Below the pieces are notes generated by a model. The model had not been told where the DNA came from. It did not search any database and saw nothing but the letters and a program-made list of their open reading frames with translations. Of a stretch of 5,344 nt of DNA, positions 1 through 5,344 are shown one piece after another. Each line of letters opens with the position of its first letter. Positions within the stretch are counted from its first letter, which is position 1. The position numbers were made by a program, and so were the translations under genes. Source of the DNA: Deltaproteobacteria bacterium (GTDB lineage: Bacteria > Myxococcota > Myxococcia > Myxococcales > Myxococcaceae); assembly GCA_016875515.1 (NCBI GenBank), contig VGRA01000229.1:1-5344 (forward strand), given 5' to 3'.

Positions 1-1509
1 GAGCACGTGCCGGGCGCGGACTACGTGGTGATGGCAGACCGTAAGACCGCCGCAGACGCCGCAGGCGAGCGGGGCAGCGCGCGCGTGTCCCTGCGCGCCC
101 ACGCGGAAGGGGTGGAGGTGAGGCTGCGGCAGCTGATGGACCTCACCGGCCGGGTGGTGGACGCGGAGGGCAAGCCCCTCGCCGGCGCGGAGGTGGACGT
201 GGAGTCCGAGTCCCCACGGCCCGAGGATCCCGGCGAGCAGCAACTGCACACCCGCTCGGATGCCAACGGCGTGTTCGCGCTGCGCGGACTGTCTGCCAAC
301 GCCTACGCCCTGCGGGTGCAATCCCCGGACATCTACCCCGTCCCCCTCCGCCAGGTGACGCCAGGCGGCGCGCCGCTGGAGCTGAAGGTGGGCCGGTGCG
401 CCCGCATCCGGGCGCGGCTCGTGGCAGACGACGGCAGCCCCCTCTCCCAGGTGCGCTTCAACGGCGAGCTGCGGGACCTGGAGGCGGGCACCTTCGAGCA
501 ACCCGTCTGCGACGACCTGGAGGCCTTCCCCGCCCTCAAGGACCGCGCGGTCACCTTCTCCGTGCCCGGTTTCGTCCCCCGCACCGCACAGGTGAGCGGA
601 ATCCAGCGTGGACAGACGGTGGACCTGGGCGAGCTGAAGCTGGACCGCCCGCGGGGGCTTCGCGTCAACGTGGTGGACGCGGCCGGCGGGGCACCCCTGG
701 TGGCCCCGGACGTGCGCGTGCTGTCCCCCGAGCTGGAACAGGTGACGGCGCGCTTCACGAAGAAGGGCGAGGTGCGCGTGGATGGGCTGCCGCCGGGGAC
801 AGAGAAGGTGCGCCTGCTCGTGCCGGGCTTCGTCCCGTTGGAGCTGTCCGTTCCCGCGGGAGACGCCCCGGCCACTGCGAAGCTGTCCCGCGGCCTTGCG
901 GTGAAGGGCGTGGTGCAGAACGGCGCAGGGCTGCCCTCGGTGGGGGTGAAGCTGCGCGTGGTGGGCGCCGCCGGGACGCACGAGGTGGCCACGGACGGCA
1001 ACGGCCGCTTCACCGCGAGCGGGCTGCTGCCGGGGCCGGTGCGCGTGGTGCTTGGAGGTGTGCGCTTCGGGGCGCAGGCGCTGCCGCGCGAGCCCGTGGA
1101 GGACGTGCGCCACGCCGTGGCGGGGGACTCGACCGAGTTGGTCTTCCGGGCCGCCGTGCAGTGGAGCGAGGTGTCGGTCCGCATGGGCGGCGGCGAGGTG
1201 GCCCGCGCGGTGGTGGTCTCCGGCCACCAGCCGGTGGACGGCACACTCTTGCAGACCGGCGAGCCCTGGCCCGCAGAGGAGGGGGCGGCCCGCGAGGCGT
1301 GGGTCGCGAGGCACCCGTGGGGAGACCCAGGCATCGACGTGGCGGGCGTGCGGACTGCGCGGCAGCTCCGGGGGGCGCTGGACTTCGGCCGGCTCGGCAA
1401 CGGGGCCTACACCCTGCTCGCCGAGTCCCGGGACGGAAAGAAGCTGAAGCTCCCATTCGAGATGGCAGACCAGGCGGTGGAGCTCGCGGCGGAGTTCCCG
1501 GCGAAGTGA
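1..1509 (+). CDS. Carboxypeptidase-regulatory-like (beta-sandwich) repeat protein, 5' partial
   Basis: The frame is open from the first base, so the gene very likely begins outside the window; the GTG at 7 is only the first possible start inside it. About 500 residues are visible (numbered from that GTG). They form a chain of small beta-sandwich units. The clearest, at 46-128, has the signature LTGRVVDAEGKPLAGAEV, then D-A-N-G-V-F and G-L-S, as in CarboxypepD_reg-like domains. A second clear unit at 296-350 repeats it (VKGVVQNGAGLPSVGV, TDGNGRF, GLLPGP). Residues 129-292 and roughly 384-485 look like more degenerate units. There is no enzyme motif, transmembrane segment or C-terminal anchor. 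Such domains usually occur in secreted or surface proteins and serve as structural or binding modules; any signal peptide lies upstream, unseen. The 3' end overlaps nth by 4 nt. The specific role is unknown, and the fold assignment is by pattern only. Confidence 0.8.
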   Translation, partial: EHVPGADYVVMADRKTAADAAGERGSARVSLRAHAEGVEVRLRQLMDLTGRVVDAEGKPLAGAEVDVESESPRPEDPGEQQLHTRSDANGVFALRGLSANAYALRVQSPDIYPVPLRQVTPGGAPLELKVGRCARIRARLVADDGSPLSQVRFNGELRDLEAGTFEQPVCDDLEAFPALKDRAVTFSVPGFVPRTAQVSGIQRGQTVDLGELKLDRPRGLRVNVVDAAGGAPLVAPDVRVLSPELEQVTARFTKKGEVRVDGLPPGTEKVRLLVPGFVPLELSVPAGDAPATAKLSRGLAVKGVVQNGAGLPSVGVKLRVVGAAGTHEVATDGNGRFTASGLLPGPVRVVLGGVRFGAQALPREPVEDVRHAVAGDSTELVFRAAVQWSEVSVRMGGGEVARAVVVSGHQPVDGTLLQTGEPWPAEEGAAREAWVARHPWGDPGIDVAGVRTARQLRGALDFGRLGNGAYTLLAESRDGKKLKLPFEMADQAVELAAEFPAK

Positions 1510-2159
1510 GGGAGACGGCTTCGCAGAAGACGGCCCGGGCCGCGGCCATCCTCGACGGGCTCGAGGCGCAGATGCCCGGGGCGCGCATCGAGTTGGACTT
1601 CACCACGCCGCTGGAGCTCCTGGTGGCGGTCATGCTGTCCGCGCAGTGCACGGACAAGCGGGTGAACCTGGTGACGCCCGCGCTGTTCCGGCGCTACCGC
1701 ACCGCGGCGGAGTACGGGGCCGCGGACCTGGCGGAGCTGGAGGGGGTCATCCGCACGTGCGGGCTGTACCGGAGCAAAGCGAAGAACCTGGTTGCCACCG
1801 GGAAGCTGCTCGCGGAGGCGCATGGCGGCCAGGTACCGCTGGAGCGCGAGGTGCTGGAGCGGCTCCCCGGCGTGGGCCGGAAGACCGCGGGCGTGGTCAC
1901 CACGCACCTGGGCGGGACGCCCGCCTTCCCGGTGGACACGCACATCCAGCGGCTCGCCGGGCGCATGGGGCTGTCCCGGGCGAAGACGCCGGACGGCGTG
2001 GAGGAGGATCTCCGCAAGCTGGTGCCCGAGGCCCGGTGGACGAAGGGCCACCAGTTGCTCATCTGGCACGGCCGGCGGACGTGTGCCGCGCGAGCCCCGG
2101 CGTGCGACCGCTGCGTGGTGGCCGGGCATTGCCCGCGCAAGGGCGTGAAGGCGCTCTGA
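1506..2159 (+). CDS. nth: Endonuclease III (DNA glycosylase/AP lyase)
   Basis: This bifunctional enzyme excises oxidised pyrimidines and cleaves the abasic site by beta-elimination in base-excision repair. The product is 217 residues, close to E. coli Nth (211). Visible signatures: LSAQCTD (44-50), the helix-hairpin-helix LPGVGRKTA (120-128) with catalytic Lys126, the VDTH motif with catalytic Asp144, and a C-terminal 4Fe-4S cluster C193-X6-C200-X2-C203-X5-C209, exactly the canonical spacing. All key residues are present. The chosen start is the GTG at 1506, overlapping the upstream stop (GTGA), with a GGAG at 1491-1494 eleven bases before it. The ATG at 1572 would remove 22 residues of the N-terminal helix region. 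The overlap suggests translational coupling to the preceding repeat gene, although the two have no obvious functional link. The gene converges on def across a 561-bp gap. Confidence 0.96.
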   Translation: MRETASQKTARAAAILDGLEAQMPGARIELDFTTPLELLVAVMLSAQCTDKRVNLVTPALFRRYRTAAEYGAADLAELEGVIRTCGLYRSKAKNLVATGKLLAEAHGGQVPLEREVLERLPGVGRKTAGVVTTHLGGTPAFPVDTHIQRLAGRMGLSRAKTPDGVEEDLRKLVPEARWTKGHQLLIWHGRRTCAARAPACDRCVVAGHCPRKGVKAL

Positions 2160-2188
2160 GCGGCCTGCCTCGGCGGCGAGGGACGGTT

Positions 2189-2210
2189 CCGGGGGAAGGT
2201 TGCGCCCCGG
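2189..2210 (+). terminator. Weak GC hairpin just after nth
   Basis: CCGGGG (2189-2194) and CCCCGG (2205-2210) can pair around a 10-nt loop, 30 nt past the nth stop. No T-run follows. Such short GC stems arise often by chance at this base composition, so this is only a candidate 3'-end structure. Confidence 0.15.
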
Positions 2211-2253
2211 CCCGCTCTTCGCTGGCAACTCTGCGTCCCCGGTTCAGCAGGGG

Positions 2254-2280
2254 GCCCCCCGGGCAAGCCGTCCCGGGGGC
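2254..2280 (+). terminator. Candidate terminator hairpin downstream of nth
   Basis: An 8-bp perfect stem, CCCCCGGG (2256-2263) with CCCGGGGG (2272-2279), encloses the 8-nt loop CAAGCCGT. G2254 and C2280 can add a ninth pair across a bulged C2255. This is the strongest simple GC stem in the gap and sits about 95 nt past the nth stop, between convergent genes, where termination is expected. It lacks the T tract of a classical intrinsic terminator, so it may instead mark a Rho-dependent 3' end or be incidental. Confidence 0.35.
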
Positions 2281-2294
2281 GACCGCAGCGACAA

Positions 2295-2602
2295 GCGAGA
2301 AGAGGTTGCTGCCAACCCCAGCGGGTTGTGGTTTCGGCGCTGGTCCACAACCTCACCTGGAGGGCTTGGTAGCAAGTTCATGCCAGTACGCGAGCACCGG
2401 CACCGCCCTGCGCTTCGTTCGCCCCCCAAGCCGGCTCCCAGGCGCAAGCGGAAGTCAGTGGCGGCCACCGGTCGTGTCCGCCGATCCCCGGAGCGGGGTC
2501 ACACCCGCCAGCGGAGGGATGTTCTGACCGGGCCCGCCCCCCGGGTGTGCGGCGTCGGGCGAAAACCACAAGCGGTCGAGGTTGGTAGCAACTTGTGCTC
2601 GC
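2295..2602. repeat. MITE-like element or structured intergenic unit bounded by ~40-bp imperfect inverted repeats
   Basis: The arms are 2295-2334 and the reverse complement of 2563-2602. They agree at 31 of 40 positions by hand alignment without gaps; the core 30 positions (2305-2334 against 2592-2563) agree at 24. Both arms read GCGAG, five bases, GTTGCTRCCAACC, a variable stretch, then TTGTGGTTT. The bounded unit is 308 bp and contains no convincing gene. I see no target-site duplication directly outside the arms. The arrangement fits a non-autonomous mobile element (MITE-like), a decayed insertion sequence, or a structured RNA gene. A third copy of the same two-box motif lies inside the unit at 2345-2376. 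What is seen is the repeat; the mobile-element reading is inference. Confidence 0.5.
2305..2376. repeat. Long interrupted palindrome of two inverted motif copies
   Basis: Two boxes recur as a mirror pair. The left half has GTTGCTGCCAAC (2305-2316) and GGTTGTGG (2324-2331). The right half has CCACAACC (2345-2352) and CTTGGTAGCAAG (2365-2376). The inner 8-bp stem is perfect around a 13-nt loop. The outer boxes pair with a few mismatches and unequal spacers (7 and 12 nt). A competing 6-bp stem is possible between CCAGCG (2318-2323) and CGCTGG (2338-2343), which would break the 8-bp stem. Each outer box is also a small hairpin by itself (TTGG/CCAA type). As RNA this would form a long rod. Confidence 0.55.
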
Positions 2603-2607
2603 CCGAC
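2554..2607. repeat. Stem-loop carrying the third motif copy
   Basis: GTCGGGCGA (2554-2562) pairs perfectly with TCGCCCGAC (2599-2607), 9 bp. Inside it, CACAAG (2567-2572) pairs with CTTGTG (2592-2597), and the apex contains GTTGGTAGCAAC (2581-2592), itself a 4-bp hairpin that competes for base 2592. The outer stem lies partly outside the inverted-repeat arm and is specific to this copy. It could act as a bidirectional 3'-end structure for def (read on the - strand) or be part of a structured RNA. No T-run is present on either side. Confidence 0.45.
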
Positions 2608-2720
2608 ACTCCCGCGAGAGCGAGGGCGCATGCACGGGGGCAGCATGGGCCCACCGCATGTGGCATGTGCTCGGCCGTCCCTTCGCACTGCGTCCCTTGC
2701 CGGAGCAGGCCAGCCGCGGC
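2608..2720. other. Spacer 3' of def, no gene seen
   Basis: I find no gene here. Small features: a 7-base tandem duplication GCATGTG at 2656-2669 and several other GCATG words nearby (2628-2670). Read on the - strand just past def, AAGGGACG occurs twice about 16 nt apart. No clear def terminator is visible before the 2554-2607 stem-loop. Confidence 0.5.
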
Positions 2721-3272
2721 TCACCGCCGGGCGGTCCTCTTCGCCGCAGGCCGCGCAGGCGCCGGCTTCTCGTCTGCGGCCTTGAGCTTCTTCATGCGCT
2801 TGCGGATGAGCTCCCGCTTGAGCGTGGAGACGTGGTCCACGAAGACGACGCCGTCGAGGTGGTCCACCTCGTGCTGGATGGCAATGGCGAGCAGCCCGCC
2901 GGTGGTGAGCTGCCGCTCGGCACCGGACTCGTCCTGGAAGCGGACCGTCACGGTGGCCGCGCGCTCCACGTCCTCGTTCTCGCCGGGGATGGACAGGCAG
3001 CCCTCGCCCCAGACCGCGGTCCCCTCGGCGGCGACGATGACGGGGTTCACCATGGCGAGCGGCTGGGCCCCCTCGTCCCGGGGGCTGGTGTCCAGCACGA
3101 TGAGCCGCTGCAGCACGCCCACCTGCGGCGCGGCCAGCCCCACGCCGTCCGCGTCGTACATGGTCTCGAACATGTCCTTCACGAGTGTGCGGACGCTGTC
3201 GTCTACCGCCGTGACGGGTTGGGCCTTCTTCTTCAGCAGCGGGTCCGGCCAGATGAGGATGGGGCGCAGCAT
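2721..3272 (-). CDS. def: Peptide deformylase
   Basis: This metalloenzyme removes the formyl group from the initiator methionine of new proteins at the ribosome. The product is 183 residues with all three family motifs: GVGLAAPQ (43-50), EGCLS (90-94) and QHEVDH (133-138). C92, H134 and H138 are the metal ligands, E135 is the catalytic acid/base, and Q50 is the conserved motif 1 glutamine. The EGCLS form and the start MLRPILIWPDPLL match type 1 bacterial deformylases. The last ~20 residues are a Lys/Arg/Ala/Pro-rich tail beyond the usual C-terminal helix, probably disordered. The ATG start is fixed by homology at residue 1; no good Shine-Dalgarno precedes it. The gene lies 69 nt after a same-strand signalling gene and may be cotranscribed. 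A weak own promoter is conceivable: on the - strand TTGCCG, 17 nt, TAAAGC, ending about 15 nt before the ATG. Confidence 0.96.
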   Translation of the reverse strand: MLRPILIWPDPLLKKKAQPVTAVDDSVRTLVKDMFETMYDADGVGLAAPQVGVLQRLIVLDTSPRDEGAQPLAMVNPVIVAAEGTAVWGEGCLSIPGENEDVERAATVTVRFQDESGAERQLTTGGLLAIAIQHEVDHLDGVVFVDHVSTLKRELIRKRMKKLKAADEKPAPARPAAKRTARR

Positions 3273-3341
3273 GGCTGGGCCGAAGCTTTAGTGGCGCCCC
3301 CGCCCGGCGGCAAGGTGGAGACGCGAAAGGCCCGCCCCGCC

Positions 3342-4946
3342 CTACCCCACCAGGTACCGGGCATAGGCCGCGCGGAGCCCGTCGTCCCGCAGCGCCCGGG
3401 CCGCCTCGTCGAGCGCCTCGCACACCCGCTGCGCGTCCTGCACGAGCCCCACGTCCGGGTGGCCCACGTAGCGGAGCGGCTCGAACTCGGCGCGCAGCTG
3501 GCCCCACGCCCGCAGCACCTCCGCCGTGCCCGCGGTGCGGGAGAGCCCCAGCACCTCGAAGTAGTCCGCCCGCTCCAGGCCCGAGAGCTTCTCCTGCAGC
3601 CGGACCACCTCGCGCTCGCCCACGCTGGCCGGTGCGGCGTGGTCCGGGGGCTCCACGGTGAACACCCCAAGCGCCTCGAGCGACTGCAGCAGCACGAGCC
3701 CCGCGTGCTCCCGGATGCCTGCCCCGAGCAGCAGCGCCTCCACGGTGCCGCCCGCCGCTTCCCAGCTGCGCACCCACGCGCGCTCGCGCTCCGGGAGCCC
3801 CAACGCGTCCAACTCCACGTGGTTCGGCACCGGCCGGATGCGCGCCTGGCGCCCCCCGGCGCGCTCCAACCAGGTCTCCGGCTCCGCGCGCCGCCGCAGC
3901 GCCTCCAGCACCACCTCACCCACGCCCGGCCCGCCACCGGCGGCATCCACCACCGCGGGGGCCACCGTGAAGCGCACGCGCGCCGCGGAGAGGGCCGCGA
4001 GCCCCACCGCCCGCACGCTGCGCTGCCACAGCGGCCCGGCCTCCTCCTCGCGCACCCAGCCGCGCGCCCGCAGCTCCGCAAGCTGCACGTCCGGGCCCGC
4101 CCGCCGAAAGGCGTTGAGCGCCACGCACTCCGCGGCGGTGATGAGGCCGTCCAGCCGCGCCCGCTCGAGCAGCGACTCGGCAGGGGCCGCGGACTCGGCG
4201 AACACCCACGCGCCACCTTGCAGCAGCAGTGTCCTCGCCGGCCCTTCCCCCTCGGCCGCGGTCACCCGCAGCGCGTCCTGCCTCGCGCTCCAGCCGAGCA
4301 GCCGGCGACAGAATGCCTCGCAGGACTCCTCCCCGGCGCCCGGTCCCAACGTGGGCGGCAGCGAGATGACTTGCTGCTTCGCTGTCCCCCGGCCCTCCGG
4401 CGTCGCAGCATTCACGGTCCCCGCTGCCGGGACCTCGGGCGCACCCTGCCAGGCTGGCGGCGTGGCGCCGGTCGCCCCTGCGGCGGTTGAAACGCCGGAC
4501 CGCTTCACCACCGCCATTTCATCCGCCAGGGGTGACGCTGCCGTGGCTCCGCGGGGCCCCGTCCCGGAGTCCCGCTGGACGTCCTCTCCCCCCGGGCCAA
4601 GCAGCGCAGCCACGCGCGCGCGGATGGCCTCCGCGTCTGCCTCCACCGGCCACACCGGCCCTTCGTGGCCGGGCAGCGGCTCGCCCAAGAGCACGAACCG
4701 GGCGCGCGCCGCGTACGGGTGCCGGCGCAGTTCCGCGTACAGCGCCCGCCCCCGCCCCTGCGCGCACGCGGGGGCCACCACCACCCATGCCGGGTGCCGC
4801 CTGCCGAACAACTTCAGCGCCTCGCCGGGCGGGCGCGCCACGCAGAGGTCAAGCCCCAGCGGCCCCAGCCCCTCCCGCCAGGCCTCCAACCGCGCGGCGC
4901 CGTCGGCCACGAGCAGCAGCACGGGGATGTGGGAGGCGGTTGTCAC
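3342..4946 (-). CDS. Pseudo-receiver / PATAN-like / J-like domain protein
   Basis: The product is 534 residues and is not an enzyme I can name. Residues ~7-117 resemble a response-regulator receiver fold (IPVLLLVADG, then WVVVAPA, then FVLLGEP), but the phospho-acceptor Asp is missing (APA at 58-60), only one Asp of the acidic pocket remains (D15) and no conserved Lys is evident. It is probably not phosphorylated. Residues 118-195 are an Ala/Gly/Pro/Thr linker. Residues ~236-430 look like a PATAN/DUF4388 module (GGAWVFAESAAPAESLL, ARLDGLITAAECVAL, then AELRARGWV), a putative protein-interaction fold common in myxobacterial regulators. A short helix (443-456) leads to a J-like domain (461-533, DYFEVLGLSRTAGTAEVLRAW). 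The start is the GTG at 4946; an in-frame TAG five codons upstream bounds the frame. No strong Shine-Dalgarno is seen. It is followed by def after 69 nt. Likely a cytoplasmic signalling adaptor; domain calls are by pattern. Confidence 0.8.
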   Translation of the reverse strand: MTTASHIPVLLLVADGAARLEAWREGLGPLGLDLCVARPPGEALKLFGRRHPAWVVVAPACAQGRGRALYAELRRHPYAARARFVLLGEPLPGHEGPVWPVEADAEAIRARVAALLGPGGEDVQRDSGTGPRGATAASPLADEMAVVKRSGVSTAAGATGATPPAWQGAPEVPAAGTVNAATPEGRGTAKQQVISLPPTLGPGAGEESCEAFCRRLLGWSARQDALRVTAAEGEGPARTLLLQGGAWVFAESAAPAESLLERARLDGLITAAECVALNAFRRAGPDVQLAELRARGWVREEEAGPLWQRSVRAVGLAALSAARVRFTVAPAVVDAAGGGPGVGEVVLEALRRRAEPETWLERAGGRQARIRPVPNHVELDALGLPERERAWVRSWEAAGGTVEALLLGAGIREHAGLVLLQSLEALGVFTVEPPDHAAPASVGEREVVRLQEKLSGLERADYFEVLGLSRTAGTAEVLRAWGQLRAEFEPLRYVGHPDVGLVQDAQRVCEALDEAARALRDDGLRAAYARYLVG

Positions 4947-5028
4947 CGGCGCAGGACGCTACCCCGGCCGGGCCCCAGCGGGGCAGCTTGGCACCCACCC
5001 CGCCGGCGTTAGAGCCTCCACATCACCC
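4947..5028. promoter_or_regulatory. Divergent spacer with a possible sigma-70-type promoter for the pilin gene
   Basis: This spacer separates divergent genes and must hold the start signals of one or both. On the + strand TTGGCA (4988-4993), a 16-nt gap and TAGAGC (5010-5015) form a mediocre sigma-70-like pair, predicting a start near 5022. A perfect palindrome CCGGCCGG lies at 4964-4971, and GCCCC-AGC-GGGGC (4972-4984) can form a small hairpin. I see no clear promoter for the - strand gene. All of these are weak in such GC-rich DNA. Confidence 0.25.
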
Positions 5029-5075
5029 ATGCGCTTACCGCTGCAGCCCCGCCGCGTCCGCGCCGGGGCCAGAGG

Positions 5076-5330
5076 ATGTCCGAGTACATCCTGCTGGTGG
5101 CGCTGGTGGCCATTGCAACCATCGGGCCCGTATCGCCCTACGGCAACAACGTGCGGGCGCTGTTCGGCGAGAGCGCGAATGCCCTGGCGGGAAGCGGCTC
5201 CGGGAAGAACACCCGCACCAAGGCGGGGAGCGCCGATAAGACGCTGTCCAACTTCGGCGTGGTGCAGGGGGGCGGCTCGGACATCGGCCGGACGACCGAG
5301 CAGCCAAACCAGCCTCCAGCCGGGAGGTGA
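5076..5330 (+). CDS. Flp/type IVb pilin-like protein, start doubtful (possible 5' frameshift)
   Basis: From the ATG at 5076 the product is 84 residues. It opens with SEYILLVALVAIATIG, a pilin-type hydrophobic helix with the Glu-Tyr pair of Flp pilins, followed by VRALFGESANALAG, a segment like those in short myxobacterial Flp-family proteins, then a Gly/Ser/Thr/Asn-rich tail (38-84). Flp pilins are processed by a prepilin peptidase at G/XXXXEY and assembled by Tad-type machinery. Here the in-frame codons before the ATG read RPRRGQRM, so G-QRMS-EY matches that site exactly, yet the ATG lies after the cleavage point and would give a protein with no leader. AGAGG touches the ATG with no spacing, too close for a ribosome site. 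Upstream the frame runs to a TAG at 5010 without ATG, GTG or TTG. An ATG at 5029 is in another frame. The true 5' end is therefore unresolved. Confidence 0.7.
   Translation: MSEYILLVALVAIATIGPVSPYGNNVRALFGESANALAGSGSGKNTRTKAGSADKTLSNFGVVQGGGSDIGRTTEQPNQPPAGR
5323..5330 (+). promoter_or_regulatory. Strong Shine-Dalgarno for the next gene
   Basis: GGAGGTGA matches the anti-Shine-Dalgarno of 16S rRNA over eight bases and overlaps the pilin stop codon (TGA 5328-5330). The last three bases of the window (GTG, 5342-5344) could be the start it serves, at a slightly long spacing (11 nt from its end), or the start may lie just beyond the edge. This suggests a same-strand gene closely coupled to the pilin-like gene. 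Confidence 0.4.
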
Positions 5331-5344
5331 GGTTCACCACGGTG

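Noticed and set aside
396..1505. N-terminal extension of nth through the preceding open frame
   Set aside because: The extra residues are an Arg/Gly/Ala-rich shadow of the upstream gene; nth homology begins only after the GTG at 1506.
2371..2385. Possible sigma-54 promoter on the - strand (TGGCATGAACTTGCT)
   Set aside because: The spacing between the GG and GC elements is one base short of the strict -24/-12 arrangement, and it points away from def toward the 3' end of nth, with no gene to serve.
2305..2592. CRISPR array
   Set aside because: The three copies are in mixed orientation, unevenly spaced and diverged, and no cas gene is present in the window.
2244..2659. Short - strand open frames (2244-2468 and 2378-2659) inside the intergenic unit
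   Set aside because: No ribosome site, no family resemblance and Arg/Gly/Ala/Pro-rich composition. They could be decayed transposase pieces but nothing in them supports that.
2160..2720. tRNA, tmRNA, RNase P or other named RNA in the gap
   Set aside because: No tRNA T-arm or anticodon-arm set and no hallmark sequences of the other RNAs were found; the structure is explained by the repeated two-box motif.
2200..3291. A 363-codon + strand open frame spanning the gap and the antisense of def
   Set aside because: It runs antisense through all of def, has no recognisable domain and consists of low-complexity Arg/Ser/Pro-rich sequence typical of shadow frames in GC-rich DNA.
2595..4490. Very long + strand open frame antisense to def and the signalling gene
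   Set aside because: It is antisense to two well-supported genes and is rich in Arg/His/Pro/Leu without any domain.

Overview
The window is very GC-rich, with strong G/C preference at third codon positions and GTG starts. Its gene content is an Ig/carboxypeptidase-regulatory-repeat protein, a degenerate receiver + PATAN-like + J-like signalling protein, and a Flp-type pilin. Together these suggest a delta-proteobacterial myxobacterium, probably Cystobacterineae (the Myxococcus/Corallococcus/Archangium group). That placement is inference from style and content, not from a marker gene.

Layout. On the + strand, 1-1509 is the 3' part of a repeat-rich beta-sandwich protein. It overlaps by 4 nt (GTGA) with nth (1506-2159), endonuclease III for base-excision repair. 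A 561-bp gene-free gap between convergent genes follows (2160-2720). It is not featureless: it holds a GC hairpin, three copies of a two-box motif (TTGCTRCCAA plus TTGTGG) and a pair of ~40-bp imperfect inverted repeats bounding about 308 bp. On the - strand lie def (3272-2721, peptide deformylase) and, 69 nt upstream of it, a 534-residue protein (4946-3342). That protein has a receiver-like N-terminus without a phospho-acceptor, a PATAN/DUF4388-like middle and a C-terminal J-like domain. A 129-bp divergent spacer separates it from a + strand Flp/type IVb pilin-like gene (5076-5330), which is followed by a strong Shine-Dalgarno pointing out of the window.

How the genes relate. nth and def are housekeeping genes, and the window shows no single pathway. 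nth is probably translationally coupled to the repeat protein. The signalling protein and def may share a transcript. The pilin-like gene probably heads a separate unit that continues to the right.

Two points deserve attention. First, the structured element in the nth/def gap is a MITE-like repeat, a structured RNA or a set of binding sites; the sequence alone cannot decide which. Second, the pilin's class III processing motif G-QRMS-EY starts upstream of its only in-frame ATG. No usual start codon exists further up that frame, while an out-of-frame ATG at 5029 would join it if one G were added to a G run. This points to a one-base deletion, a sequencing error or an unusual start.
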